Shown: positions 55,365 to 63,858, counted from the first letter of the stretch. The stretch is DNA of 64,000 bases from Stackebrandtia endophytica (GCF_006716355.1 NZ_VFOW01000001.1:3038001-3102000), one strand, 5' to 3'. Notes: generated from the sequence alone by a model not told the origin. Program-made: numbers and translations.

Positions 55365-56117
55365 ATGTCGTATCCGCAACAACCGATGCCCGATCATTCG
55401 AATCCCACGGGTGAGCCGGTGTCACCGAGCGCCGGGGCGTTCGGGCAATCGCCCCCACCGCCCATACCGGCGCCGCTGTCCCCACCGCTGCCCGGTGGCC
55501 GGCCACTGCCCCCGAGTCGCCCCGCCGGAGTCGTCGTCGGCGGCGTCGGCATGTTCGTCATCGGATTCTCCTATCTGGTGGTGATCGCTCTCGGCCTGTT
55601 CCAGCTCGTTGAACGATGGGGACTGTTGAGTCGGGAACCGGCGTTTCTCATCACCGAGCTCGTGGTCCTGCTGACGCAGTTGATCACCCTGGTCGTCGCC
55701 GTCACCGCCGGCGCGTTGGTGCTGATGAACAAGCCGGTCGGTCGCATGCTCAGCTTCGGAGTCGTCGGTGCCGTGTTGCTCATCGCGTGCCATTCGGTCA
55801 CTCGTGATTCCGGATTGCTCATCTCATATGGCATCGACCATGGTCGATGGATCATCCAGATTCTCTTCATCCTGCTGAGCGTCGTTCTGCTCGTCGTCTC
55901 GGTGGTCGTGGGCGTGATGCTTGCGCCGCAACGGGTCGAGGAATGGTTGCGCAACCGACCACACCCGGCGGTGGCCGGTCTCCCGGCACCGATACAGCAG
56001 CCGGTCGGCCAGATTCCGGGACAACAGCAACCCCCGGGCGTACCGCCGGTACCGGGACAGCCCTACTCCGGGCCGCCGACCCCGACGGACTATCAGCCCC
56101 CGCAGCCGCCCGCCTGA
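55365..56117 (+). CDS. MSYPQ-type membrane protein, paralogue 1
   Basis: 250 aa from the ATG at 55365 (MSYPQQPMPDHSNPTGEPVS). A Pro-rich cytoplasmic N-terminus (1-60) leads to four helices (AGVVVGGVGMFVIGFSYLVV, LVVLLTQLITLVVAVTAGAL, GVVGAVLLIACHSV, IIQILFILLSVVLLVVSVVV) and a Pro/Gln-rich tail (IQQPVGQIPGQQQPPGVPPV). It is one of three tandem copies sharing MSYPQ, RPAG(V/I), LVLMNKP(V/I)GR and RVEEW. The ribosome block AAGGACGGTGGCC is repeated before each copy. Function unknown. Confidence 0.85.
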   Translation: MSYPQQPMPDHSNPTGEPVSPSAGAFGQSPPPPIPAPLSPPLPGGRPLPPSRPAGVVVGGVGMFVIGFSYLVVIALGLFQLVERWGLLSREPAFLITELVVLLTQLITLVVAVTAGALVLMNKPVGRMLSFGVVGAVLLIACHSVTRDSGLLISYGIDHGRWIIQILFILLSVVLLVVSVVVGVMLAPQRVEEWLRNRPHPAVAGLPAPIQQPVGQIPGQQQPPGVPPVPGQPYSGPPTPTDYQPPQPPA

Positions 56118-56177
56118 TCGACGCACCACGACGAATTCCCGTACCGTAAAGCGGTTGAGAGCACCTAGGACGGTCAC

Positions 56178-56996
56178 ATGTCGTATCCCCAGCAGCCCTC
56201 CGGCGCCTCCGGTGAGACGGTGCAGCCGTCGCCGCCTCCGGAATTCAGTCCGCAGCCGTCTCCGCCCCCGGTGACCGCCCCACAAGCGCTGCATTACCCG
56301 TCCGGCCCCGCCGGCCCGCCGCCCGGACGTCCCGCCGGGATCGTCATCGGCGGTATCGGCATGTTCGCGATCGGGTTGGGATACCTGGTGTCGGCGATCG
56401 TGGCGGGCATCTCGGCCTTCGCGATGGGTTTTCACCCCGGCATGCTCGCCATGCTGGCCACCACGGTCGGACAACACCTGTCGACCGGTTCGACGACCCT
56501 CGCCGAAGTCGCGACCGACCTGCGGTTTCTGCCCGGTCTGATGATGGTGTTGCTCAACCTGTTGGTCGCGGTCGCGGCCTTCGCCGGTGGCGCCCTTGTC
56601 CTGATGAGCAAGCCGGTGGGACGAGTCCTGAGTCTGGTGATCGCCGGTGGCGCGATACTCATGACGTGCGGGTCGGGAGTCAACTCCATCACGATGTTGG
56701 CCCTGGGCGGCGGCCCCGTGTGGTTCAGCCTGATTCTCCTGCTGGTGAATCTCGGCCTGTTCGTCGCCGCGGTTGCCGTGGTTGCCGTATTGGCACCACG
56801 GCGAGTCGAGGAGTGGATGCGGCAGTCAGGTCAGACCACCCCCGTGGCCGCACCGGCGATGACGGCGGTCCCGACCCAGCCGGTCGGTTACGTCCCCGTT
56901 CAGCAGGCCCCGGCGCCGCAGCCGTCGGTCGCTCCCCCTCCGCCGGGGCAACCCCCGATGGACAACCAGCCACCGCAGGCTCCGCCGCCGGCGTAA
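56178..56996 (+). CDS. MSYPQ-type membrane protein, paralogue 2
   Basis: 272 aa (MSYPQQPSGASGETVQPSPP). Same plan as paralogue 1: Pro-rich start, PAGIVIGGIGMFAIGLGYLV, a helix pair ending in ALVLMSKPVGRVLSLV, LALGGGPVWFSLILLLVNLG, then RRVEEWMRQSG and a Pro/Gln tail ending PPQAPPPA-stop (TAA). It is a little longer than copy 1 in the second loop. AGGACGGTCAC precedes the ATG. A duplication of the whole unit including the ribosome block is the best explanation. Confidence 0.85.
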   Translation: MSYPQQPSGASGETVQPSPPPEFSPQPSPPPVTAPQALHYPSGPAGPPPGRPAGIVIGGIGMFAIGLGYLVSAIVAGISAFAMGFHPGMLAMLATTVGQHLSTGSTTLAEVATDLRFLPGLMMVLLNLLVAVAAFAGGALVLMSKPVGRVLSLVIAGGAILMTCGSGVNSITMLALGGGPVWFSLILLLVNLGLFVAAVAVVAVLAPRRVEEWMRQSGQTTPVAAPAMTAVPTQPVGYVPVQQAPAPQPSVAPPPPGQPPMDNQPPQAPPPA

Positions 56997-57021
56997 CGAT
57001 CGAACATCAAGGACGGTCACC

Positions 57022-58590
57022 ATGTCGTATCCGCAATCACCGGCTCCCGGTGAGTCGGTTCAGCCGACCTCGGGCGAGGTGGGGCACCCACCGCCTCCGT
57101 TGGCGGCCCCACCACCGGTGTACTCACCGTTTCCGGCCCCGCCCCGTCGGCCCGCCGGGATCATCATCGGGGCGATCGGCCTGTTCGCCATCGGGGTGGG
57201 ATACCTGGTGTCGGCGATCGTCTCCGGGGTCTCGGTGTACCACATGGCGTCACTCGTCGCCGAGAACGACCTGAACTTCGCGGTGATACTGCCGTATGTC
57301 TCGTCGCTGCTGATCGACCTGACGATGGTGATCGCCACCGTCGCCACCGGCATCCTGGTCTTGATGAACAAGCCGATCGGCCGTTCCCTCGCCTTCGTCG
57401 TCGCCGGTGCCGCGGTTCTCATGGCGTGTGGAACGGCGAGCCAGGGGTTGGCGATGATGGTGGCGCGCGGCCCGGAGACCGTGGTCGGGATGGTGGGGAT
57501 GGTGCTGTTCGCGATGCTGTTCGCCGTCGCGGTGGCCGTCATCGCGATGCTGGCACCGCGCGGAGTCGAGGAGTGGATGCGGTTCAAGGCCGACGGGGGT
57601 GGCTCCGGCCCGGTGCCGGGTCCGCCGCCGCTTCAGGCTCCGCCCGGACAGGCTGTCGGGCCGGTGGGTGTTCCACCGGCCGATCAACCTCCCGCGGCGT
57701 ATCAGCCGCCGGCGTTACGCGGCGTCCGGCTCGGCCGCCGGAGCCGGTTTGGCCGGGCGGCGTTTGGCGTAGACGTCGACGTACTCCTGGCCGGACAGCT
57801 CGGCGATCGCATCCATGATCTGGTCGGTCACCGCTCGCAACGTGATCCGGTTGCTGTGCATGCCTTCGTAGCGGGCGAAGTCCAGCGGTTTGCCGATGTT
57901 GACCTCGACCCTGCCCATGCGTGGGACGGTCTTACCCGAGGGCAGCACCTTGTCGGTGCCGACCAGGCCGATGGGAATCACCGGCGCGCCGGTGGCCAAC
58001 GCGAGGCGGGCGACACCGGTTTTCCCCTTGTGGAGTCTGCCGTCGGGGCTGCGGGTGCCCTCCGGGAAGATCGCGAAGATGCGCCCCTCGTTGAGGACCT
58101 GCTCGGAGGGCCCCAGCGCCTGGGCGCTCTTGCGTCCACCGGAGCGGTCGACGGCGACCTGCCCCAGTCGCTTCACGGTCGCCCCGATCAGCTTGCCCTT
58201 CACACCGCTGCGCACGAAGTACTCGATCTTGGCCATCGTCGCGATGTGCCGACTGGTGGTCAATGCGAGGAAGTAGTGGTCGGCCACCGACAGGTGGTTA
58301 CATGCCAGGATCGCCGGACCTTCCTCCGGAATGTTCTCTCGCCCTTCGAAGCGTGGCCGCCAGGCGGCCCGAATCATGGGGGCCACGGTCCACTGCAACG
58401 TTTTGTAAAGCACCGATGCGTCTCCCCGGTTGAAGCAGTCAAGAGCGGGTGTGAAAACGGTCAGCCGCGCCGAGTCCGGGCTGATCAACTGGCCAACGAT
58501 AGACCCATCGATCGCGGCTGTGACCACCGCAATCCCTCGATGAGGCGATCGGCACACGTGACCTGCCGCCGGTCGGGCGGCCAGGCGTGA
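57022..58590 (+). CDS. MSYPQ-type membrane protein, paralogue 3, with stop-loss extension
   Basis: The first 231 codons (57022-57714) match the family: MSYPQSPAPGESVQPTSGEV, RRPAGIIIGAIGLFAIGVGY, LVLMNKPIGRSLAFVV, RGVEEWMRFK and the end AAYQPPA, where copies 1 and 2 stop. Here the next codon is TTA (57715-57717), not TAA or TGA, and the frame stays open for a further 290 codons, antisense to the acyltransferase gene, to a TGA at 58590. The extension is hydrophilic with no motifs. It is either never made in full or a recent neutral gain. TTA is a very rare Leu codon in this DNA. Confidence 0.7.
   Translation: MSYPQSPAPGESVQPTSGEVGHPPPPLAAPPPVYSPFPAPPRRPAGIIIGAIGLFAIGVGYLVSAIVSGVSVYHMASLVAENDLNFAVILPYVSSLLIDLTMVIATVATGILVLMNKPIGRSLAFVVAGAAVLMACGTASQGLAMMVARGPETVVGMVGMVLFAMLFAVAVAVIAMLAPRGVEEWMRFKADGGGSGPVPGPPPLQAPPGQAVGPVGVPPADQPPAAYQPPALRGVRLGRRSRFGRAAFGVDVDVLLAGQLGDRIHDLVGHRSQRDPVAVHAFVAGEVQRFADVDLDPAHAWDGLTRGQHLVGADQADGNHRRAGGQREAGDTGFPLVESAVGAAGALREDREDAPLVEDLLGGPQRLGALASTGAVDGDLPQSLHGRPDQLALHTAAHEVLDLGHRRDVPTGGQCEEVVVGHRQVVTCQDRRTFLRNVLSPFEAWPPGGPNHGGHGPLQRFVKHRCVSPVEAVKSGCENGQPRRVRADQLANDRPIDRGCDHRNPSMRRSAHVTCRRSGGQA
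57715..58413 (-). CDS. 1-acyl-glycerol-3-phosphate acyltransferase (PlsC type)
   Basis: 232 aa from the GTG at 58413, chosen for GGGGAGA seven bases upstream; the frame is open to 58557. Acyltransferase motifs: NHLSVADHYF (His-x4-Asp), GQVAVDRSGG, FPEGTRSPDGRL and PVIPIGLVGT. It makes phosphatidate at the inner membrane face. The C-terminus is an Ala/Pro tail (KRRPAKPAPAAEPDAA) whose TAA stop is the same three bases that break the stop of paralogue 3. It lies alone on the minus strand. Confidence 0.9.
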   Translation of the reverse strand: MLYKTLQWTVAPMIRAAWRPRFEGRENIPEEGPAILACNHLSVADHYFLALTTSRHIATMAKIEYFVRSGVKGKLIGATVKRLGQVAVDRSGGRKSAQALGPSEQVLNEGRIFAIFPEGTRSPDGRLHKGKTGVARLALATGAPVIPIGLVGTDKVLPSGKTVPRMGRVEVNIGKPLDFARYEGMHSNRITLRAVTDQIMDAIAELSGQEYVDVYAKRRPAKPAPAAEPDAA

Positions 58591-58895
58591 AAGACAGCGG
58601 TTGCCGGGGGGATGCGCCCGGCTTCCGGGTCGGTGGTCGATGAACGCGCACTCGTTGACTCCGTCTCTCGTTCAGTGGGTGAGTCTCCATTGGAGACGGA
58701 GGAGTGCGGGCTGTTGACCCGCCAGGCTACCATCCGTGACGACTGATGTACGAATGGCGGCGACGTGGCGTAGCTCAATGGACACATTCGAATGGGGTCG
58801 TGTCGCATTCGACGGGTGTGAACCAAATCTGACAATTCGCTCACCAATTCGGTGGGAATCCCGGTTTGTCCCCATCAAACCGTTAGCGTGTCGAT
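58414..58895. other. Divergent region between plsC-like gene and deacetylase
   Basis: About 480 bp. It contains the small inverted repeat GTCTCC-ATT-GGAGAC (around 58692) and, just before the deacetylase, TAGCGT (58884-58889) followed after six bases by the ATG, as in leaderless genes. No further gene is supported. Confidence 0.5.
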
Positions 58896-59717
58896 ATGAG
58901 ACGTGCCGCCGTCGCCATAACGACCGCGATGGTCGTTGTGGTCACGTTGACCACCGGCTTCGTACTGGGGCGCACCATCGACAGCCAGCAGAGCGCCGCA
59001 TCGGAGCCGTCGCCCAAAACCGAATCACCGTCACCGCCGCCGACGAGCCCGGAATCGTCGGCGCCGCCGTCGGAGGAGCCGGTGCCCGAACTTGTTCCCC
59101 TCGAACCGGACGACACTTGGGATGGTCCGTCGGGAACCATGCGGCTGACCGGAACCGACGAGGTCGCGTTGACCTTCGACGACGGCCCGAGTCCGTCATG
59201 GACACCCAAGGTGTTGAACACGTTGTCCGCCTGGGGGGTCAAGGCCACCTTCTGTCTCGTCGGCAAGGAGGCCAGGGCCTATCCGGAACTCGTGCAGGAC
59301 ATCGTGAACCAGGGGCACACACTGTGCAATCACAGCTGGAATCACGAGTACGACCTGGGGAGCGAGTCGGCCGCGAAGATCCGCAAGAACCTGGAGCGCA
59401 CCAACGACGCGATCCTCGCCGCCGTTCCCGACGCCCACATCGGCTACTACCGACAGCCGGGTGGGCAGTGGACCAACCGGGTCGTCGGCGTCTCCATGAA
59501 GCTGGGGATGGTGCCGTTGCACTGGTCGGTCGACCCCAGCGACTGGGATAAATCGGTGAAGACCGCCCACATCGAGAAGGAGGTGCGCGGCGCGACCGAT
59601 GCGGGAGCCATCGTGTTGATGCACGACGGCGGGGGCGATCGGGGTCGGACGTTCTCCGCGCTCGAACCGATCCTGTCGGACCTGACGTCGCGGTTCCACC
59701 TCATCCCGCTGCCGTAG
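58896..59717 (+). CDS. Secreted NodB-type polysaccharide deacetylase
   Basis: 273 aa. An N-terminal anchor or signal (AVAITTAMVVVVTLTTGFVL) is followed by a Ser/Pro/Glu linker to about residue 70 and the NodB domain: ALTFDDGPSP (Asp95, Asp96), NHSWNHE (His146, His150 metal ligands), YYRQPGGQW, SVDPSDW and VLMHDGGGDR. It removes N-acetyl groups from peptidoglycan or another amino-sugar polymer outside the membrane. No ribosome site is present; a -10-like TAGCGT lies six bases before the ATG, so the mRNA may be leaderless. Confidence 0.93.
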   Translation: MRRAAVAITTAMVVVVTLTTGFVLGRTIDSQQSAASEPSPKTESPSPPPTSPESSAPPSEEPVPELVPLEPDDTWDGPSGTMRLTGTDEVALTFDDGPSPSWTPKVLNTLSAWGVKATFCLVGKEARAYPELVQDIVNQGHTLCNHSWNHEYDLGSESAAKIRKNLERTNDAILAAVPDAHIGYYRQPGGQWTNRVVGVSMKLGMVPLHWSVDPSDWDKSVKTAHIEKEVRGATDAGAIVLMHDGGGDRGRTFSALEPILSDLTSRFHLIPLP

Positions 59718-59722
59718 ACACG

Positions 59723-59757
59723 CCACGGGCCGTGCCCGATTCGGACACGGCCCGTGG
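59723..59757. terminator. Terminator between deacetylase and ABC permease
   Basis: CCACGGGCCGTG (59723-59734) and CACGGCCCGTGG (59746-59757) are perfect 12-bp arms with an 11-base loop between two convergent genes. Confidence 0.85.
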
Positions 59758-59768
59758 AGAGTCGCTTC

Positions 59769-61022
59769 TTAAGCCCGCAGCGTGACCGCCGGCGCCACTC
59801 GACTGGCCCGCCACGCCGGGTACACACCGGCGACGACCCCGACCAGGGCGCCGATGACCGGTCCGGCGGCCAACAGCATCGGGTCGAACGCGACCTGCCA
59901 GTCACGCGTCAGCGACACGATCGCGGTGACGTTGACCCCGACGATCGTTCCAACCGCACCACCGACGACGCCGATGATGGTGGATTCGCAGACGAACTGA
60001 CCGGCTATCGCCTTGCGGGACGCGCCGATGGCGCGGCGCAACCCGATCTCGCTGCGTCGTTCCATGACCGACACCAACGCGGTGTTGGAGACGCTCACGG
60101 CCCCGATGACCAGCGACACCGCCGCCAATCCGAGCAGCAGCGACTGGATGTCGCCCTCGACGCCGGTGCGGAAGTTGCTCAGGTCCGGCGGGACGGCCAC
60201 CTTGACCACCGAGGGGTCCCGCGGCCACAACGCCACGCTCGATTCACGTCCCACCTGTTCGGCGGCACCCAGTTCGGTGCGGATCCGAGCCTGCGGGCCG
60301 CTGAATCCGCTGTTGGCGGTCAGGCACTCCTCGACCGGAACGATCGCGGCGCGGGTGAAACCGGTTTCGCCCTTGGGCGCCTTGAAGATGCCGACCAGCA
60401 GGTACGGCTTGCGGTCGAGGAACAGCATCGGGCTGCCGGTGAGGTCGTTGATCCCGAGGTCTCGGGCCAGGATCTCGTCGATCATGATCACCGAGTCGCC
60501 GCGCGCGCCGTGTCCGGCGTCGTAGGCCCGTCCGGCCACGACTTCCAGTCCGATCGCGTCCATCGCGTAGCTTTCCACGGCCAGCACCGGGGCCGACCGG
60601 AAGAACTCGTTGTTCTCGGTGCGCGATACCCGCTTCTCCTGCTGTGACTCGCACACCAGGCCTGCGGCGACCACGCCGTTGAGCCCGCGGACTCGTTCGG
60701 AGTCGGTCACGGTCGGGAAGATCCCGGAGTTGGCGAGCTTGTCACTGAAACTCGCGGTGACCTGGGTGGCCTTGACGGCGTCGAACTTGTCGGACACGGC
60801 CGCCTGCGCCGTCGACGACAACCCCACGGTGGCCACGGTCGCCGCGATACCCATCGCGATGCCGGCGGCGGTCAGCCAGGCGCGCACCGTCCGCCCGCGC
60901 AGCGATGCGATCGCCTCGACGGTGATTCCCATGACCTGTACGCCGCGTCGACGTGGTCGATCGGTCTTCTCGGAATGCTTCGGTGCGCGGCGTTCACCTC
61001 GTCGGGGACGCAATCGCATCAT
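59769..61022 (-). CDS. MacB/FtsX-type ABC permease
   Basis: 417 aa. First helix after a basic N-terminus (VRAWLTAAGIAMGIAATVAT), a large MacB periplasmic-type domain (about 70-290) and three C-terminal helices (IQSLLLGLAAVSLVIGAVSV, AGQFVCESTIIGVVGGAVGT, MLLAAGPVIGALVGVVAGVY). The FtsX motif SVMERRSEIGLRRAIGA is intact. It shares a four-base ATGA overlap with the upstream HlyD-like gene. No ATPase gene is adjacent; the deacetylase and a terminator follow. Confidence 0.9.
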   Translation of the reverse strand: MMRLRPRRGERRAPKHSEKTDRPRRRGVQVMGITVEAIASLRGRTVRAWLTAAGIAMGIAATVATVGLSSTAQAAVSDKFDAVKATQVTASFSDKLANSGIFPTVTDSERVRGLNGVVAAGLVCESQQEKRVSRTENNEFFRSAPVLAVESYAMDAIGLEVVAGRAYDAGHGARGDSVIMIDEILARDLGINDLTGSPMLFLDRKPYLLVGIFKAPKGETGFTRAAIVPVEECLTANSGFSGPQARIRTELGAAEQVGRESSVALWPRDPSVVKVAVPPDLSNFRTGVEGDIQSLLLGLAAVSLVIGAVSVSNTALVSVMERRSEIGLRRAIGASRKAIAGQFVCESTIIGVVGGAVGTIVGVNVTAIVSLTRDWQVAFDPMLLAAGPVIGALVGVVAGVYPAWRASRVAPAVTLRA

Positions 61023-62227
61023 TCTCTGCCTCGATCGCGTTTGGCGACGACGACTTCATCGCCGGCGGCCAGGTCGCCCTCGACGGGGGTCACGGCGATT
61101 TCACCGTTGTAGTCGACGTGGGTCTCGACCACGACATCGGTGAAGTTCGTTCCGTCGTAGACGGTGACCTTCTCGGTGCCGTTGGCCGCCGTCCACACGG
61201 CGGAGGCGGGTACCACGAGTGCACCCTCGGGCGACTGGAGCTTGATCGCGGTCACCGACTGCGGGGTTCCCGGTTCGGCGTCGATCTTGCCGGACACCTT
61301 GAAGATCGCGATCTCGGTCGGGCCGGACGGTTCTTCGTACCAGCCGTCCTCGCTCTGTTCGGGGGCGGCGACCTCCTCTATCTCCGGGAAACTCGCCTCC
61401 TTGCCGTCGAGGGGACCACCCGAGAACGTGAACGGTGTGCTCGCCTTGAGCTTGATCAGTTCACCGGACTGTTTGGAGTCCAGTTCCACGACCACGCGCC
61501 ATTTGCCGGTGACCAGGCTCAACAGTTCACCGTCGGCGGGGGCGGCCAGTTTGGCCTTGATCTTGCCGACCGACAGGGGCAGTTCCGGGGCGAAGAACAC
61601 CTCGCTCAGCGGCAGCGCCAGTTTCTTGACGGGGGCGGAGCCCTCCTCGTCATCCTCCCCGAGCCCACCGGCGTCCCGATAGGAGGGTTGATACCCGGCG
61701 TTCTGGTACAGCTTCGTGACGTCGGCGGCGGTTCTCGCGTCGAACACGCCGGTGGCCGGAGTGCCGAACAGTGGGGCCAACGCCTGTTGCAACTGGGTGA
61801 CGTCGGGGCCCTGGTCACCTTCGACGAGATCCCGATAGGCGGGCACCTTGCCCTGCAACGCGAAATACGGTCGGCCGTTGATCTCGATGAGAATCGTTCC
61901 GGGGTTGACCTTGTCGCCTTTTTTCAGCGTCAGTTTCGACACCAGTGCCTGGCCGCTGTTGCCTTCGCCTTCGCCGTCACCGGCTCCCGCCGGGGCGTTG
62001 ACTTTCAGTTCGTCGGCCCGTTGCAGCTCACCATCCAGCCGCAACAGGTCCAACAGTTCGCGATCCTCCACAGTGGCGGTGATAACTGATTCATCGGGTG
62101 GAGAGGATTCGGCGGCCTGTTGGGCGGGCGTACGGGCATCGGCTGCCACCCACCACGCTGTCGCGGTCCCCGCGATCAACACGAGTGTGACCGCACCACC
62201 GATGATCCGTCCCTTGGTAAAACGCAT
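61019..62227 (-). CDS. HlyD/MacA-like membrane fusion protein
   Basis: 402 aa from the ATG at 62227 (MRFTKGRIIGG). One helix (IIGGAVTLVLIAGTATAWWV), a biotinyl/lipoyl-like half (VSKLTLKKGDKVNPGTILIE, INGRPYFALQG), an inserted peptidoglycan-binding-1 domain (LVEGDQGPDVTQLQQALAPL, TGVFDARTAADVTKLY), and a C-terminal beta domain (GALVVPASAVWTAANGTEKV). Actinobacterial fusion proteins of this type pair with MacB permeases, here the next gene by a 4-bp overlap. The stretch before the ATG has no good ribosome site. Confidence 0.87.
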   Translation of the reverse strand: MRFTKGRIIGGAVTLVLIAGTATAWWVAADARTPAQQAAESSPPDESVITATVEDRELLDLLRLDGELQRADELKVNAPAGAGDGEGEGNSGQALVSKLTLKKGDKVNPGTILIEINGRPYFALQGKVPAYRDLVEGDQGPDVTQLQQALAPLFGTPATGVFDARTAADVTKLYQNAGYQPSYRDAGGLGEDDEEGSAPVKKLALPLSEVFFAPELPLSVGKIKAKLAAPADGELLSLVTGKWRVVVELDSKQSGELIKLKASTPFTFSGGPLDGKEASFPEIEEVAAPEQSEDGWYEEPSGPTEIAIFKVSGKIDAEPGTPQSVTAIKLQSPEGALVVPASAVWTAANGTEKVTVYDGTNFTDVVVETHVDYNGEIAVTPVEGDLAAGDEVVVAKRDRGRE

Positions 62228-62441
62228 GAATTCGATAGCTTTCGCAGCAAGAAATGGACGATCCTCAGTTAGGACGCGCCCAGGAGGGCTTCGGGTTGTC
62301 AAACTTTCGTATTGGTCGTCGGTAATGATCCCGCAGCGGTGCCAAACCAGATTCGAGCGGTTCCATGACCCGTCGTGACCTGGGCGATCACCCGAACACC
62401 CGCTGTCGTCGGTGGCGTCGGCCACGGCCTAACCTTGTCTG

Positions 62442-63227
62442 ATGCGACCGCGGGGCGTGATTACACGCGGCACTACGGCTCACAACCGGCTCAGACGGTT
62501 GGATCGGTGGCTGAAGCCGCCCAACCATCCGCAACCGTTGGTCGTCGATCTGGGTTTCGGGGCGGACCCGGTGACCACGGTGGAATGGTATGACCGATTG
62601 TGGAAACAACGCGGTGCGGTACGAGTAATCGGTTTGGAGATTGACCCGCAACGCGTCGCGTACGCCCAGTCAGCGACAATTCCGGGAAAACGGGAATTTC
62701 GACTGGGTGGATTCGAACTCGCCGGTCTGAAACCTCACCTGGTTCGCGCAATGAATGTGTTGCGCCAATATCCCGAATCCGAGGTGGCGCAGGTGTGGCG
62801 GCTGATCGCCGCCAATCTCGCCCCGGACGGACGATTCATCGACGGCACCAGCAGTGAACTGGGACGGGTCGCCAGCTGGATCAGTCACGACACCCGGCGG
62901 CCGGTGACCCTCACCTTCGCCGTCGATCTGCGCACCATGACGACTCCGGCGGTATTGGCTGAACGATTGCCCAAGGCTCTCATTCACCGAAACATTCCGG
63001 GCGAACCCGTTCACGAGTTGTTGACGGCATTGGAATCGGCGTGGCGTCACTGCGCGCCCTACCGCGCCTTCGGTCCGCGTGACCGGTGGCGACGCAGCCT
63101 CGACACCCTGGCCGGGGCCGGTTGGCCGGTGCGGGAGACCCCGGCGCGTCGCCGCGACGGCACCCTCACCGTCACCTGGTCGGCGGTGGCGCCGCGATCG
63201 GGTCCGATGGCCGAGACGGCCGGGTGA
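62442..63227 (+). CDS. Class I SAM-dependent methyltransferase
   Basis: 261 aa. SAM motif VVDLGFGADPVTTVEWYDRL, GLEIDPQRVAYAQ (acidic end of strand 2) and AANLAPDGRFIDGTSSELGR at the post-core. N-terminal basic RGTTAHNRLRRLDRWLKPP. The substrate is unknown; the C-terminal half (VHELLTALESAWRHCAPYRA, RSLDTLAGAGWPVRETPARR) is not from a family I know. It converges with the cysteine dioxygenase gene with one base between the ends. Confidence 0.8.
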   Translation: MRPRGVITRGTTAHNRLRRLDRWLKPPNHPQPLVVDLGFGADPVTTVEWYDRLWKQRGAVRVIGLEIDPQRVAYAQSATIPGKREFRLGGFELAGLKPHLVRAMNVLRQYPESEVAQVWRLIAANLAPDGRFIDGTSSELGRVASWISHDTRRPVTLTFAVDLRTMTTPAVLAERLPKALIHRNIPGEPVHELLTALESAWRHCAPYRAFGPRDRWRRSLDTLAGAGWPVRETPARRRDGTLTVTWSAVAPRSGPMAETAG

Positions 63228-63228
63228 G

Positions 63229-63741
63229 TCACCAGTCGGCGCCGGCTCGGATCATCGACGCCAGCCACAGGCCGGACTCGTCGAACAGGTAACGACGCAT
63301 CATCGTCAGCCGGGGCGTGTAGACGTGGACACTGACCGCCGGCACGTCACCTCGGTTGACCAGGGCGTGCACCCCGGTGGCGGGGACGGTCGCGGATTCG
63401 TGTTCACCGATGACGTCGAGGTTCAGGCGAGGGACCTCACCGGGCACGACCGTGTAGTGCGTCAGGCTTCCGCTGGCGACGGCGAACCCCGCGGGGCAGG
63501 GGCGGGATCTGCCGCCGTGGTCGTGTAGGTCGGTGCCCTGGCCGGGCAACCACGCCAGCAGCCACACCTCCATGTCGTCGGTGGCCATCACCTTGCGTGC
63601 CGACCGTGACCGCGGGGTGAACCAGGCGGGCCACCGTGATTCGATCGCCAGGTCGCGGGCGATGGTGGCCGGTGATGTCGACTGTCGGTGGAGAGGAGCG
63701 ACCCGGGGCGTGGCGGAATCGGTCACGGACGTGGTGATCAT
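63229..63741 (-). CDS. cdo: Cysteine dioxygenase
   Basis: 170 aa. It oxidises cysteine to cysteine sulfinate with Fe(II) and O2. The cupin iron ligands are His73 and His75 in GTDLHDHGGRS and His125 in ATGVHALVNRG. The end is SVHVYTPRLTMMRRYLFDES, typical of bacterial CDO. Upstream, on the same strand, lies a 15-codon leader ending Cys-Cys-Arg and a hairpin (63767-63783), so expression probably depends on cysteine supply. Converges with the methyltransferase gene. Confidence 0.92.
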   Translation of the reverse strand: MITTSVTDSATPRVAPLHRQSTSPATIARDLAIESRWPAWFTPRSRSARKVMATDDMEVWLLAWLPGQGTDLHDHGGRSRPCPAGFAVASGSLTHYTVVPGEVPRLNLDVIGEHESATVPATGVHALVNRGDVPAVSVHVYTPRLTMMRRYLFDESGLWLASMIRAGADW

Positions 63742-63766
63742 GAGAAGAAGAGGCCTTGATCGGTCG

Positions 63767-63783
63767 GCCCACCGAATGTGGGC
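63767..63783 (-). promoter_or_regulatory. Hairpin between the Cys leader and cdo
   Basis: GCCCAC (63767-63772) and GTGGGC (63778-63783) form a 6-bp stem with a 5-base loop, 28 bases after the leader stop and 25 before the cdo ATG. It may take part in attenuation. Confidence 0.45.
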
Positions 63784-63810
63784 GGCGGAAGCTGGACGGC
63801 GGAGTCGTGA

Positions 63811-63858
63811 TTAGCGACAACAGCCGTACAGCGGCGAAAGCGACCGGTAGAGGTTCAT
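63811..63858 (-). CDS. Cysteine-rich leader peptide before cdo
   Basis: 15 codons: MNLYRSLSPLYGCCR, then TAA. Two adjacent Cys codons next to the stop are the mark of the leaderless polycysteine sORFs that act as cysteine-responsive attenuators in actinobacteria. A -10-like TAGTCT (63867-63872, minus) lies eight bases before the ATG, so the peptide is probably translated from the first base of the mRNA. The regulated gene would be cysteine dioxygenase. Confidence 0.7.
   Translation of the reverse strand: MNLYRSLSPLYGCCR

Noticed and set aside
58765-58830. tRNA-like string GGCGTAGCTCAATGG
   Set aside because: The A-box-like sequence has no matching D-stem, anticodon stem or acceptor pairing, and no B box at the right distance.
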